Assembly (NCBI RefSeq): GCF_030209435.1 | Contig: NZ_JARVRX010000028.1 | Coordinates: 1 to 48,478 of the forward strand | From: Mycolicibacterium sp. lyk4-40-TYG-92 | Lineage (GTDB): Bacteria; Actinomycetota; Actinomycetes; Mycobacteriales; Mycobacteriaceae | Direction: 5' to 3' | Length of the DNA stretch: 48,478 bases | Part shown: positions 25,203 to 33,535 of the stretch, one piece after another | How positions within the stretch are numbered: position 1 is the stretch's first letter | Layout of the letters: every line of letters begins with the position of its first letter | The notes under the pieces: model-generated | Databases searched by the model: none | What the model was told of the DNA's origin: nothing | The model's input: the letters and a program-made list of their open reading frames with translations, nothing else | Translations under genes and position numbers: made by a program

Positions 25203-25895
25203 ATGAGCGTCATGAACGCCGCTGCCCCACCCCCTCGCCGTGGGCGGCCGCCGAAGACAGAGACGCAACTGACCCGGTCCGCAATCCGCGAAGCAGCGCT
25301 GACGGTGATCGACCGGGAAGGCATCGCCGCACTGAGCATGCGGTCGGTCAGCCGGCTGCTCGGTGTCGACGCGAAAAGCCTTTACCACCATGTCGCCGAC
25401 AAAGACGACCTCCTCGACGCCGTCGCCGAACTCCTCCTCAGCCAATTGGCGGCACCACAACCGACGGGCGACGTGCGTACTGATCTGAAGGCACTCGCCG
25501 ATGAATTTCGCCGCGTGACTCTTGCCCACTCAGAGGCAGCACCCCTGGTACTGACCCGCCAGATTTCGACACTGCCCGGGCTCGCGCCGACCGAGGCTGT
25601 GCTGTCGGTGCTCCGCCGGGCGGGAGCCGGCCCCGAGCAGGCAGTGCACCTGCTGCGTGTACTGCTTGCGGCATTGGTCGGCATGCTGCTGCGCGAGGTA
25701 TCCGCGGGGCCCACATTCGGCAGCGACGATGCTTCGGATATGACCCAGCGACAAGACGAACTCGAGCGTTCCGAGCTACCCGAGATAACCGCCGCCGCGC
25801 CCTTTCTCGCCCGGTTCGACCGCGACCGAGAATTCGCGTCGGGCGTGGACTTGCTGGTGGATTTCGCCGCGTTCCAGCTGGACCGCCTGACATAG
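25203..25895 (+). CDS. TetR-family regulator (TetR_C_1/GntR-like C-terminal type)
   Basis: 230 residues from ATG 25203 (ATG 25212 also possible); the frame opens at 25146 inside the operator, so that extension is unlikely. The N-terminal tail is basic and Pro-rich (PPPRRGRPPKTE). The HTH is LSMRSVSRLLGVDAKSLYHHV (about 45-65). The C-terminal domain is of the kind found in tetracycline-repressor-like proteins. It very probably represses itself and the divergent SnoaL-like/MBL operon through the 48 bp operator, and may also affect the acyltransferase gene that follows 7 nt later on the same strand. Confidence 0.88.
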   Translation: MSVMNAAAPPPRRGRPPKTETQLTRSAIREAALTVIDREGIAALSMRSVSRLLGVDAKSLYHHVADKDDLLDAVAELLLSQLAAPQPTGDVRTDLKALADEFRRVTLAHSEAAPLVLTRQISTLPGLAPTEAVLSVLRRAGAGPEQAVHLLRVLLAALVGMLLREVSAGPTFGSDDASDMTQRQDELERSELPEITAAAPFLARFDRDREFASGVDLLVDFAAFQLDRLT

Positions 25896-25902
25896 TGCTG
25901 CC

Positions 25903-27240
25903 ATGCGGTTGCTGAGTGCTGTCGACACGATGTTCTACCGGATGGAATCCGACCGGACGCCGATGCACATCGGTGCCCTCCTGACATTCCGATTGCCCGA
26001 CGGCGCCGGCCCGGACTATGTCCGCGGACTCTACGACGCGTTCTCAACTCTGTCGTTCCTGCCGTTCCCGTTCGACAGTCAGGTCGTCGACGGCATCTTC
26101 CCCGAATGGCACTCGGTCCAGCCCGACTCGGACTATCACGTCCGCCTGTCGGCACTGCCATATCCGGGGAGCGAAGCCGATCTGGGCAAGCTGGTCGCGC
26201 GCTTGCACGCCCACCCACTCGACATGCGTCGCCCGCTGTGGGAGGCGCACTTCATCGAGGGTCTGTCCGGTGGACGGTTCGCCATGTATTTCAAGGCCCA
26301 CCACTGCGCGGTTGACGGCATGGGCGCGATCAACACCATCAAGAAGTGGCTGAGCACCGAGCCCGACCGCTACGTGCCGCTGTCCGAGGCCGGGCCGAAG
26401 GCCGAAGTGCCCGACCGCAACCGGATCGCGTCGGTTGCGTACGAACTGTGGAACCGGACGGCCGACGGCGTCACCGGTTCAGCCGAGCTGGTCAAGAGCC
26501 TGGTCGGCATGATCGGCGGCGACAACAGCCACGTGGGTGCCACACTCGGCACGCCGCGCGCGCCGTTCAACGCAACCCTCACACCGCAGCGCCGGCTCGC
26601 GGTCGAGGTGCTCGAACTGGGCCGCGTGAAGGCGATCGCCAAGGCCACCGAGACAACCGTCAACGACGTCACGCTCGCCGTGTGCGGCGCGGCCCTGCGC
26701 CGCTATCTCGACGAGCAGGGCGAGCTGCCCGACGAGACGCTGACCGCCTCGGTGCCGGTCGGCTGGGAGCGCGACGAAGACACCTTGAACGCGGCAGCAG
26801 GATTCGTCTGCCCTTTGGCCACAACGGAATCCGACCCGTTGCAGCGCCTTGCGGTGATCAACGCCTCGACGACGCGCGGCAAGAAGGAACTGCTCGCGAT
26901 GTCACCGAACGCCTTGAATCACTACACGTTGATGGGCTTGCTACCGCTGACCATCGGCCAGAAAACCGGTGCGCTGACAAAGATTCCGCCGTTGTTCAAC
27001 CTCACGGTGTCCAACGTGGTCCTGACCAAGGAGCCGCTGTACCTCGGCGGCGCACAGCTGGAGTTGATCGCGCCGGTCTCGTTCCTGTGTGACGGCTACG
27101 GCCTGAACATCACGCTGGTCGGCTACACCGACAAGGTCATCCTCGGGTTCGTCGGCTGCCGCGACACCATGCCACATCTGCAGCGTCTGGCGGTCTACTC
27201 GCGCGAGGCGCTCGACGAACTGGAGCAGGCCGCCGCCTGA
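25903..27240 (+). CDS. Wax ester synthase/diacylglycerol acyltransferase
   Basis: 445 residues, ATG 25903. The catalytic HHxxxDG motif is KAHHCAVDGMG (His133, His134, Asp138). The N-terminal SAVDTMFYRMESDRTPMHIG and the C-terminal NLTVSNVVLTKEPLYLGGAQL also match the WS/DGAT family. It transfers acyl chains from acyl-CoA to diacylglycerol or alcohols, making storage lipid at the membrane. It is 7 nt after the TetR gene, so probably co-transcribed. The last 46 nt overlap the convergent membrane-protein gene. Confidence 0.9.
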   Translation: MRLLSAVDTMFYRMESDRTPMHIGALLTFRLPDGAGPDYVRGLYDAFSTLSFLPFPFDSQVVDGIFPEWHSVQPDSDYHVRLSALPYPGSEADLGKLVARLHAHPLDMRRPLWEAHFIEGLSGGRFAMYFKAHHCAVDGMGAINTIKKWLSTEPDRYVPLSEAGPKAEVPDRNRIASVAYELWNRTADGVTGSAELVKSLVGMIGGDNSHVGATLGTPRAPFNATLTPQRRLAVEVLELGRVKAIAKATETTVNDVTLAVCGAALRRYLDEQGELPDETLTASVPVGWERDEDTLNAAAGFVCPLATTESDPLQRLAVINASTTRGKKELLAMSPNALNHYTLMGLLPLTIGQKTGALTKIPPLFNLTVSNVVLTKEPLYLGGAQLELIAPVSFLCDGYGLNITLVGYTDKVILGFVGCRDTMPHLQRLAVYSREALDELEQAAA

Positions 27241-27806
27241 CGGCGCGTATCGCTGACGGCCAGCCATACCGCCGAGACCAGGAAGTAGAACGCGCCGAAG
27301 GCGGCGTAGGGAACGATCACGGTGATGCGCGGAACCTCGGGCGCATTCGCCTGGACGAGAAACATCACGCCCGCCAATGTCGACTGGACACCGCTGAGCA
27401 TCATGGGCCACTGTGCCCCATGGCTTTTCCAGCGCCGCACCGCGGTCGCGAGTTGAAGAAGACCCGCCAGAGCCGCCCAAATACCGAACACCCCTAGCAC
27501 CGCATTCATGCTCGCGGCCAGTGCGACGGCGACGGCGCAGGTCGTGACTACGCTGACGACGGCGTTCAGAGCCTGAGTGGGATTGCGCGTGACTCCGCCA
27601 TTGCGTTGTGCGTCAACGAGATTGGCGACCGCATCCCACGCTGGATAGAGCAGAAGCAGCGCGCCGATCACGGCACCGATGCCATTGGCCGCGGCACTTG
27701 CGGCAGCGATCCAGATGAGTGAGAACGCCGCTCGAGTGAAGTAATAGCGTTTGAGCCACGCGTTGTCTTCGCTCATACGCGGTGCCTCGCGAGTCGTCTC
27801 CGTCAT
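27195..27806 (-). CDS. Hypothetical multi-helix membrane protein (DUF308-like)
   Basis: 203 residues from ATG 27806, with GGGAG 7 nt upstream; a TTG at 27812 is too close to that site. Five or six hydrophobic segments run in pairs (FSLIWIAAASAAANGIGAV, VVSVVTTCAVAVALAAS, VLGVFGIWAALAGLL, VIVPYAAFGAFYFLVSAVWL). The layout resembles the HdeD/DUF308 group, but I am not certain. The Ser-rich C-terminus (AAACSSSSSASRE) is encoded antisense to the last codons of the acyltransferase. It faces a TetR gene with two operators between, so it is probably that regulator's target. Confidence 0.75.
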   Translation of the reverse strand: MTETTREAPRMSEDNAWLKRYYFTRAAFSLIWIAAASAAANGIGAVIGALLLLYPAWDAVANLVDAQRNGGVTRNPTQALNAVVSVVTTCAVAVALAASMNAVLGVFGIWAALAGLLQLATAVRRWKSHGAQWPMMLSGVQSTLAGVMFLVQANAPEVPRITVIVPYAAFGAFYFLVSAVWLAVSDTRRQAAACSSSSSASRE

Positions 27807-27828
27807 TTTCAAGCTCCCGCCAGCTCCG

Positions 27829-27866
27829 TAGTCGATCGACTAAACGGTAGATTAGTCGAATGACTA
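27829..27866. promoter_or_regulatory. Paired TetR operators TAGTC-N4-GACTA
   Basis: TAGTCGATCGACTA (27829-27842, fully palindromic) and TAGTCGAATGACTA (27853-27866, same arms), centres 24 bp apart. The second site covers the ATG of the TetR gene (27860), implying autorepression; the first lies 23 bp upstream of the membrane-protein start. Confidence 0.85.
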
Positions 27867-28414
27867 AGGCAAGCGGTGCGAAGGACGACCCCGGTGCACG
27901 CATCCGCCCGGTCGTGCTGTCCCACGCGGCCGACTTGTTCGCCGAACGAGGCCCGGCGGCGACGTCGCTTCGCGATATCGCGAACAGTTCGGGGATCAAC
28001 GCCGGGTTGATCTTTCGCTATATCGGCAACAAGGAAGCCATTGTGGCGTCCGTCCTCGCTTACCTTGCCGACGACCTGGTGGCCGCACGCGACGCGGACG
28101 CCTCACCCGAGCTGATCGAAGCCCACGCCGAACGCAACTGGAAGGTGATCGCCCGTACGCTGCTGGACGGGTTCGACATCGGGCAGCTGCAACACCACTT
28201 CCCGAACGTCGAGCAACTCGTCGCGGCGGCCCGGGAACAGCACGGCGACGAGCACGCCGCACGCGTAGCCACCGCGGACGCGCTGGCACTCCAGCTGGGT
28301 TGGCGATTGTTCGGGCCATTTCTCAGGGCCGCGACGGGGCTCACCGACCGAGACGCCGGCCCCGCCGAAGACATCAATGTTTCGATCACTGCCCGACTGC
28401 GCGATCCCCGATGA
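27860..28414 (+). CDS. TetR-family regulator
   Basis: 184 residues, ATG 27860, which lies inside the second operator; little room remains for a leader, so a leaderless or very short-leader mRNA is likely. The HTH is TSLRDIANSSGINAGLIFRYI (about 35-55) after AADLFAERGPAA. The C-terminal domain is short and helical. It probably controls the divergent membrane protein and itself. The effector is unknown. Confidence 0.88.
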   Translation: MTKASGAKDDPGARIRPVVLSHAADLFAERGPAATSLRDIANSSGINAGLIFRYIGNKEAIVASVLAYLADDLVAARDADASPELIEAHAERNWKVIARTLLDGFDIGQLQHHFPNVEQLVAAAREQHGDEHAARVATADALALQLGWRLFGPFLRAATGLTDRDAGPAEDINVSITARLRDPR

Positions 28415-28439
28415 CCCGGCATCCGCAGACCGATCCGGG

Positions 28440-29642
28440 TCAGTGCGTTGCAGGGTCCCGCCGGCCGACCAGGTACCAGGTACGCATTGCACCCTTCCCC
28501 TTGACGTCGACCATCCCCCGCTCCTCGAGCACGAAAGCGTCCTTGAGACGCTCATAGACGTTCTGCGGCACCTGAATTCGGCCGACGACGTCGGTGCTCT
28601 CCATCCGCGCGGCGACATTGACCGCGTCGCCCCAGACGTCGTAGAAGAATTTCCGCGCGCCGACGACCCCGGCGACCACCGGGCCGGTGGCCAAGCCGAT
28701 CCGCAGCGGCACCGACTGCCCCTTCGGGTCCGTCAGCGCGGCAACCGCTTCTACCATCTCCAGCGCCAGGACGGCCAGCGCTTCGAGGTGGTCGCGCCGC
28801 AGCTCGGGCACCCCGCTGACGACCATGTACGAGTCACCACTGGTCTTGATCTTCTCAAGGCCATGGCGGTCGACGAGCGTGTCCAGTCGGGTGTAGAGAC
28901 CGTCCAGAAACCTGACCAGCTCAGTGGGCGTGGAATCGCTTGCGCGCTGGGTGAATCCGGCGATATCGGCGAACAGCACCGAGGCGTCGTCGTACCGGTC
29001 GGCGATGACGTCGCGGTGTGGGTCCTTCAACCGTTGCGCGACCTTCGCCGGCAGGATGTTGGCCAGCAGGGACTCCGAGCGTTCATACTCGTCTGCCAAA
29101 GCGCTTTCGGCGCGGTCGATTTCACGCATCGCGTACCAGATGGTCGCGACCACCAGCACCCACGAGGAAACGACCGAGGTGACGAACCCGATGGTCGTCG
29201 CCCAGCGCGGCTGAACCCCGGTGTCGACGGGCACCAGGAACTGCAACGCAATGATGATCGCAGCGCCTACCGCTGCCACCGTCGAGGCCACGACAATGTG
29301 CTCGACCCCCAGCACCAGAACGATCAACGACGCGGCGACCAGGAAGTACAGCTGCTGCCCGGAACCCCGTCCCACATAGACCGTCACGAGAGTCGTCAGG
29401 AAGTACGCGATGCCGATGAAGGTCAACGGCGCGGGCAGCTCACCGAACCGGTACAGCCTCGGGATCACCAGATAGATCGGAGCGCACAGGACCGCCAGGC
29501 CCCCGATCCAGACGCCCGCCTCGCCGGCGAACATCGACAACGTGCCGAGGAACGCGGCGACCACGGCGCCGATCCGGGCGGCCACGATCAGCACCCGTCG
29601 ACGACGCGCCAGGCTCTCCGCGGACGAAGCCCCTGGCGACAT
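28440..29642 (-). CDS. Membrane-bound class III adenylate cyclase
   Basis: 400 residues from ATG 29642; a GTG at 29675 would add 11. About six transmembrane helices (residues 15-170) are followed by a linker helix (REIDRAESALADEYERSE) and a CHD cyclase domain. All catalytic residues are present: metal Asp226 (FADIAGF) and Asp270, ATP-selecting Lys266 and Asp335 (YDVWGD), and transition-state Asn342 and Arg346. Their spacing equals that remembered for M. tuberculosis Rv1625c, shifted by 30. It should make cAMP as a homodimer in response to a membrane signal. It is convergent with the TetR gene. Confidence 0.9.
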   Translation of the reverse strand: MSPGASSAESLARRRRVLIVAARIGAVVAAFLGTLSMFAGEAGVWIGGLAVLCAPIYLVIPRLYRFGELPAPLTFIGIAYFLTTLVTVYVGRGSGQQLYFLVAASLIVLVLGVEHIVVASTVAAVGAAIIIALQFLVPVDTGVQPRWATTIGFVTSVVSSWVLVVATIWYAMREIDRAESALADEYERSESLLANILPAKVAQRLKDPHRDVIADRYDDASVLFADIAGFTQRASDSTPTELVRFLDGLYTRLDTLVDRHGLEKIKTSGDSYMVVSGVPELRRDHLEALAVLALEMVEAVAALTDPKGQSVPLRIGLATGPVVAGVVGARKFFYDVWGDAVNVAARMESTDVVGRIQVPQNVYERLKDAFVLEERGMVDVKGKGAMRTWYLVGRRDPATH

Positions 29643-29702
29643 GAGCCGGAGCCTATCGCTGGACGTGCGCGTCACCGGGCGAATCGAGCGCCCCGGATAC
29701 GA

Positions 29703-29735
29703 CTACAGGCCAGGAGCGCTGCTCCTGGCCTGTAG
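29703..29735 (-). terminator. Terminator hairpin after tRNA-Arg
   Basis: Perfect 15 bp stem (29703-29717 with 29721-29735) and a 3 nt loop, 6 nt past the 3' end of tRNA-Arg. There is no T-run, as is common for mycobacterial terminators. It separates the tRNA transcript from the cyclase gene. Confidence 0.75.
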
Positions 29736-29741
29736 TGATTG

Positions 29742-29814
29742 TGCGCCCGAAGGGATTCGAACCCCTAACCTTCTGATCCGTAGTCAGATGCTCTATCCGT
29801 TGAGCTACGGGCGC
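29742..29814 (-). tRNA. tRNA-Arg(ACG)
   Basis: 73 nt, with the 5' GCGCCCG acceptor (from 29814) pairing with CGGGCGC plus discriminator A; CCA is not encoded. The anticodon arm TCTGA-CTACGGA-TCAGA gives ACG. The T arm GGTTCGAATCC is canonical. A34 is the target of TadA, encoded at 711-1166. It lies 23 nt downstream of tRNA-Ser(GCT) on the same strand. Confidence 0.96.
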
Positions 29815-29837
29815 ATGGATACAACTATTCAGTTATG

Positions 29838-29929
29838 TGGCGGAGGCGAGAGGATTTGAACCTCCGGTCCCCTGTAAGGGGGACAACTCATTAGCAGTGA
29901 GTCCCATTCGGCCGCTCTGGCACGCCTCC
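29838..29929 (-). tRNA. tRNA-Ser(GCT)
   Basis: 92 nt class II tRNA, acceptor GGAGGCG/CGCCTCC, discriminator G and encoded CCA (29838-29840). The anticodon arm ACTCA-CTGCTAA-TGAGT gives GCT. A long variable arm (CCCCCTTACAGGGGA-type) is present. It is probably co-transcribed with tRNA-Arg(ACG). Confidence 0.95.
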
Positions 29930-30056
29930 TGAACGCTCCGAGGTTACCGGGCTCTTGCACCCCGGAACCGCCGAGGGCATACGGTACACAGTCAACACCG
30001 CGAAAGGCAAAAGGCGACGCCAGAGCGTCATCTGCCCGACACCTAGACTGTCCCGG

Positions 30057-31115
30057 GTGACCGCCCGCCTGCGCCCCGAGATGGACGCTCTGCCCGCCTA
30101 CACCCCCGGCCGTACGGTGCCCGGCGCCATCAAGATCGCCAGCAACGAGACCGTCGATGGCCCGCTGCCCAGCGTCCGCGAGGCCATCGTCAAAGCGATG
30201 GACAACATCAACCGCTACCCGGACAACGGCTACGCGGCGTTGCGCGAGCGACTGGCCGCCTACGTCGGGTTCGCGCCCAACCAGATCTCGGTGGGCTGCG
30301 GGTCGGTGAGCCTGTGCCAGCAGCTCATCCAGATCACTGCCTCCGTGGGCGACGAGGTGCTGTTCGCCTGGCGCAGCTTCGAGATCTACCCGCTGCAGGT
30401 CCGCACTGCCGGCGCCACGCCCATCCCGGTCCCGCTCGTCGATCACAAGCACGACCTGGACGCGATGCTGGCCGCCATCACCGACCGCACCCGGCTGATC
30501 TTCGTCTGCAACCCCAACAACCCGACCTCGACGGTCGTCGACCCTGCCAAGCTGGCCGAGTTCGTCGCCAAGGTCCCGCCGCACATCCTGGTCGTCCTGG
30601 ACGAGGCGTACGTCGAGTACATCCGCGACGGCCTGCTGCCGGACAGCCTGGCGTTGGTGCGCAAGCACCCGAACGTCGTGGTTCTGCGCACCTTCTCGAA
30701 GGCCTACGGGCTGGCCGGCCTGCGGATCGGCTACGCCGTCGCCCACGAGGACATCGTCACGGCCCTGGGCAAGGTGTACGTGCCGTTCACGGCGACCAGC
30801 GTCAGCCAGGCCGCGGCCATCGCGTGCCTGGACGCCGCCGACGAACTGCTGGCCCGCACCGACGCCGTTGTGGCCGAACGAGCCCGCGTCAGCGCGGCAC
30901 TGCGCGACGCCGGCTTCGAGCTACCCGACTCGCAGGCCAACTTCGTCTGGCTGCCCCTGAGCCCCGACGACACCGTCGATTTCGTCGACGCGGCCGCAGA
31001 CAACAAGCTGCTGGTGCGGCCCTACGGCCAGGAGGGCGTGCGCGTCACTGTCACGGTGCCGCACGAGAACGACCTGTTCCTGGACTTCGCCGTCAGTTGG
31101 CGCGGCGGCCGGTGA
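30057..31115 (+). CDS. pat: Aromatic amino acid (histidinol-phosphate-type) aminotransferase
   Basis: 352 residues from GTG 30057; the open frame begins earlier but overlaps promoter DNA next to the tRNA. Fold-type I PLP motifs: SNETVDGP (about 29-36, where HisC has a similar N-terminus), CNPNNPT (151-157), LDEAYVEY with Asp182, and the PLP lysine in TFSKAYGLAGLRIGY (Lys215). Length and N-terminus match the actinobacterial Pat/HisC2 group (Rv3772-like), which converts phenylpyruvate to phenylalanine. HisC activity on histidinol phosphate is the alternative. The 3' end overlaps the convergent gene by 23 nt. Confidence 0.88.
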   Translation: MTARLRPEMDALPAYTPGRTVPGAIKIASNETVDGPLPSVREAIVKAMDNINRYPDNGYAALRERLAAYVGFAPNQISVGCGSVSLCQQLIQITASVGDEVLFAWRSFEIYPLQVRTAGATPIPVPLVDHKHDLDAMLAAITDRTRLIFVCNPNNPTSTVVDPAKLAEFVAKVPPHILVVLDEAYVEYIRDGLLPDSLALVRKHPNVVVLRTFSKAYGLAGLRIGYAVAHEDIVTALGKVYVPFTATSVSQAAAIACLDAADELLARTDAVVAERARVSAALRDAGFELPDSQANFVWLPLSPDDTVDFVDAAADNKLLVRPYGQEGVRVTVTVPHENDLFLDFAVSWRGGR

Positions 31116-31647
31116 AGCCGATCAGCTGATCGAGCGGGCCGGCGTCGGCCGGAACCTCGACGGGATCGTCGAACCCGACGGCGGCGCGCGCCGCGGGGCT
31201 GATTGCCGCCTGGGTGATGCCCAGCACGTACTCGGCCAGGTCGTGCGGGGCATCCACCTTGCGCCCGACGGCGGTGGCGTAGTCCCAGGCATGAACGAGA
31301 AATTCGAGCGGCAGGATGCCCGCGATCTGCACGGCCGGCATCTCGCCCGGCCCGGCCGCGACGGTGCCCTCCAGCCCTCTGCTGCGCCACGCCGCCAGGG
31401 CGGGCCGCGCCGCGGCAGTCACCTGGTCGATGATCGGCGCGGCGGCGTCACGTTCGGGCAGCTGCGCGCCCGCGATGCCGCCGATAACCGTGATCGAGTT
31501 CATCAAGTGGTCAGTGAGGGCTGCCACATCGAACTTCGTGCACGGCGTCTGCCGCGTCGCGTCGTCGGGCCCGAGACCCGCGAGCACCTGCTCGAGCACA
31601 TCCAGGCTGGCCTCGCCGGCCTCGATCACATCGGACGGAATCCCCAT
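31093..31647 (-). CDS. TIGR03086-family (DinB/mycothiol-dependent fold) protein
   Basis: 184 residues from ATG 31647; the frame opens at 31692, but the extra residues look non-conserved and would overlap the divergent promoter. Family hallmarks: TPCTKFDVAALTDHLMNS near residue 35 (metal-type His), PLEFLVHAWDYATAVG near residue 115 (second His), and the C-terminal FDDPVEVPADAGPLDQLIGF then TGR. These actinobacterial four-helix proteins are related to mycothiol-dependent isomerases; this subgroup's function is not known. It has the same position as Rv3773c. Confidence 0.75.
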   Translation of the reverse strand: MGIPSDVIEAGEASLDVLEQVLAGLGPDDATRQTPCTKFDVAALTDHLMNSITVIGGIAGAQLPERDAAAPIIDQVTAAARPALAAWRSRGLEGTVAAGPGEMPAVQIAGILPLEFLVHAWDYATAVGRKVDAPHDLAEYVLGITQAAISPAARAAVGFDDPVEVPADAGPLDQLIGFTGRRAN

Positions 31648-31690
31648 GGTCGAGACGCTACGCCCAGGTTCACCGGCTAGCCTGCCGATC

Positions 31691-32512
31691 ATGGGTGAAA
31701 CCTATGAATCTCTATCGATCGAGATCGACGACCATGTCGCGCAGGTGACACTGCTCGGCCCCGGCAAGGGCAACGCCATGGGCCCGGCCTTCTGGGCCGA
31801 GCTGCCGGTGGCCTTCGCCGCCCTGGACGCCGACCCCGACGTGCGCGCCATCGTGCTCACCGGATCGGGCCGCCACTTCAGCTACGGGCTGGATCTGCCC
31901 GCCATGGGCGGCATGCTGGCGCCGATGCTGGGTGGCGGGCTGGCCAAGGAGCGGGCCGAGTTCCACACCATGGTGCGCGGCATGCAGAACGCGATCACCG
32001 CCGTCGCCGACTGTCGTACCCCGACCATCGCCTCGATCCAGGGCTGGTGCATCGGCGGTGGCGTCGACCTGATCTCCGCCGTGGACATCCGCTACGCCAG
32101 CGCCGACGCCAAGTTCTCGGTGCGCGAGGTCAAGCTGGCCATCGTCGCCGATGTCGGTTCGCTGGCCCGGCTGCCGCTGATCCTGAACGACGGCCACCTG
32201 CGCGAACTTGCATTGACGGGCAAGGACATCGACGCCGCGCGCGCCGAGAAGATCGGCCTGGTGAACGACGTCTTCGCCGACGCCGAGGCCGCCCTGGCCG
32301 CCGCGCACGAGACCGCCCGTGAAATCGCCGCCAACCCGCCGCTGACAGTGCAGGGGGTCAAGGACGTGCTGGATGAGCAACGCACGGAACGGGTTTCGGC
32401 CAGCCTGCGGTACGTGGCCGCCTGGAACTCGGCGTTCATCGCGTCGAAGGACCTGAGTGAGGGCATCACCGCCATGTTCGAAAAGCGCGCGCCCGAGTTC
32501 AAGGGCGAGTAA
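31691..32512 (+). CDS. echA21: Enoyl-CoA hydratase/isomerase (crotonase) family
   Basis: 273 residues from ATG 31691. The crotonase fold is clear: the oxyanion-hole segments SGRHFSYGLDLPAM (near 57-70) and GWCIGGGVDLISAVDIRYAS (near 118-137). DVGSLARLPLIL replaces the usual E-G-G catalytic pair with an acidic Asp, as in dienoyl-CoA isomerase-like members, so isomerase activity is possible. It takes part in fatty acyl-CoA metabolism in the cytosol. The symbol follows the syntenic M. tuberculosis gene Rv3774 and is not certain. Divergent from the previous gene by 43 nt; uppP follows 12 nt later. Confidence 0.82.
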   Translation: MGETYESLSIEIDDHVAQVTLLGPGKGNAMGPAFWAELPVAFAALDADPDVRAIVLTGSGRHFSYGLDLPAMGGMLAPMLGGGLAKERAEFHTMVRGMQNAITAVADCRTPTIASIQGWCIGGGVDLISAVDIRYASADAKFSVREVKLAIVADVGSLARLPLILNDGHLRELALTGKDIDAARAEKIGLVNDVFADAEAALAAAHETAREIAANPPLTVQGVKDVLDEQRTERVSASLRYVAAWNSAFIASKDLSEGITAMFEKRAPEFKGE

Positions 32513-32524
32513 GGGTCAATTGCC

Positions 32525-33421
32525 TTGAGCCTCAACTACATCGAAGCGATCGTGGTCGGTGCGTTCCAAGGAGTCACCGAACTGTTCCCGGTGTCGAGCC
32601 TGGGCCACTCGATCCTGGTGCCGGCTCTGGTCGGGGGTCAATGGGCCCAGGATCTGAGCATGACGGCCGAGAAGTCGCCGTACCTCGCGTTCCTGGTCGC
32701 CGTGCACGTCGCGACTGCCGTGGCGCTGCTGGTGTTCTTCTGGAAGGACTGGGTCGCGGTGATCGGCGGGCTGGTCACGTCGATCAAGAATCGCAAGATC
32801 ACCACGTCCGCCGAGCGCCTCGCGTGGCTGCTGATCCTGTCGACCATCCCGGTCGGTATCGCCGGGCTGGCGCTGGATCATGCACTGCGCACGACGTTGG
32901 GCAAGCCGGTGCCGGCCGCGGCCTTCCTGGCGATCAACGGCGTCGTTCTCTTTGCGGGCGAACGGCTTCGGCGTCGAACGGCGTCGGCCGTACCCGCCGC
33001 CGCGCATTCGGAAGGCCTCAACGACTCCGACGAGCGCCTCGCCCGCCTGCCGATCCCGGAGGCCATGGGCATCGGCGCCGCCCAGATTCTGGCGCTACTG
33101 CCCGGCATCAGCCGGTCCGGCGCGACCATGGTCGCCGGCGTGCTGCGCGGGCTGTCCCACGAAGACGCCGCGCGGTTCTCGTTCCTGTTGGCGACGCCGG
33201 TGATCCTGGCCGCGGGGGCCCTCAAGATTCCGGAGCTGTTCGGCCCGGCCGGGGACGGCATCGGCGGACAGGTGCTGGCCGGCAGCGCGGCAGCGTTCGT
33301 CGCGGCCTATCTGTCGGTGCGGTTCCTGGTGAAGTACTTCGAGACCCGCACGCTCACACCCTTCGCGATCTACTGCATGGTCGCAGGTCTGGGCAGTCTC
33401 GCCTGGCTGACGCTGCACTGA
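32525..33421 (+). CDS. uppP: Undecaprenyl-diphosphatase
   Basis: 298 residues, TTG start at 32525 with AAGGG about 9 nt upstream. Both signature regions are present: GAFQGVTELFPVSSLGHS (about 12-29, holding the (E/Q)xxxE and PVSS-GH elements) and LLPGISRSGATMVAG (about 195-209, PGxSRSG). About eight transmembrane helices. It dephosphorylates polyprenyl diphosphate to recycle the lipid carrier for peptidoglycan and arabinogalactan, fitting the cell-wall theme of the right-hand block. It sits directly behind the crotonase gene and may be co-transcribed. Confidence 0.92.
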   Translation: MSLNYIEAIVVGAFQGVTELFPVSSLGHSILVPALVGGQWAQDLSMTAEKSPYLAFLVAVHVATAVALLVFFWKDWVAVIGGLVTSIKNRKITTSAERLAWLLILSTIPVGIAGLALDHALRTTLGKPVPAAAFLAINGVVLFAGERLRRRTASAVPAAAHSEGLNDSDERLARLPIPEAMGIGAAQILALLPGISRSGATMVAGVLRGLSHEDAARFSFLLATPVILAAGALKIPELFGPAGDGIGGQVLAGSAAAFVAAYLSVRFLVKYFETRTLTPFAIYCMVAGLGSLAWLTLH

Positions 33422-33438
33422 GCGAGGTCGCGTCCCTC

Positions 33439-33522
33439 CACCTTGAGACGAATTGCCCTGGTTGTAACCCGGATGCCTATCTGTCAGTGGCAGCCAACCC
33501 CACGGCAATTCGTCTCAAGGTG
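33439..33522. repeat. 84 bp element with perfect 19 bp inverted arms
   Basis: CACCTTGAGACGAATTGCC (33439-33457) and its exact complement (33504-33522), separated by 46 nt. It lies in the 114 nt gap between uppP and a lipoprotein gene; the right arm ends 13 nt before that gene's GTG. The arms are not GC-rich like a terminator. It could be a double operator, with one binding site per arm, or a small mobile-element remnant. Confidence 0.65.
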
Positions 33523-33535
33523 AAAGAAAACCGCA

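Noticed and set aside
28377..29735. 452-codon plus-strand frame
   Set aside because: Antisense of the adenylate cyclase, which carries every catalytic residue on the minus strand.
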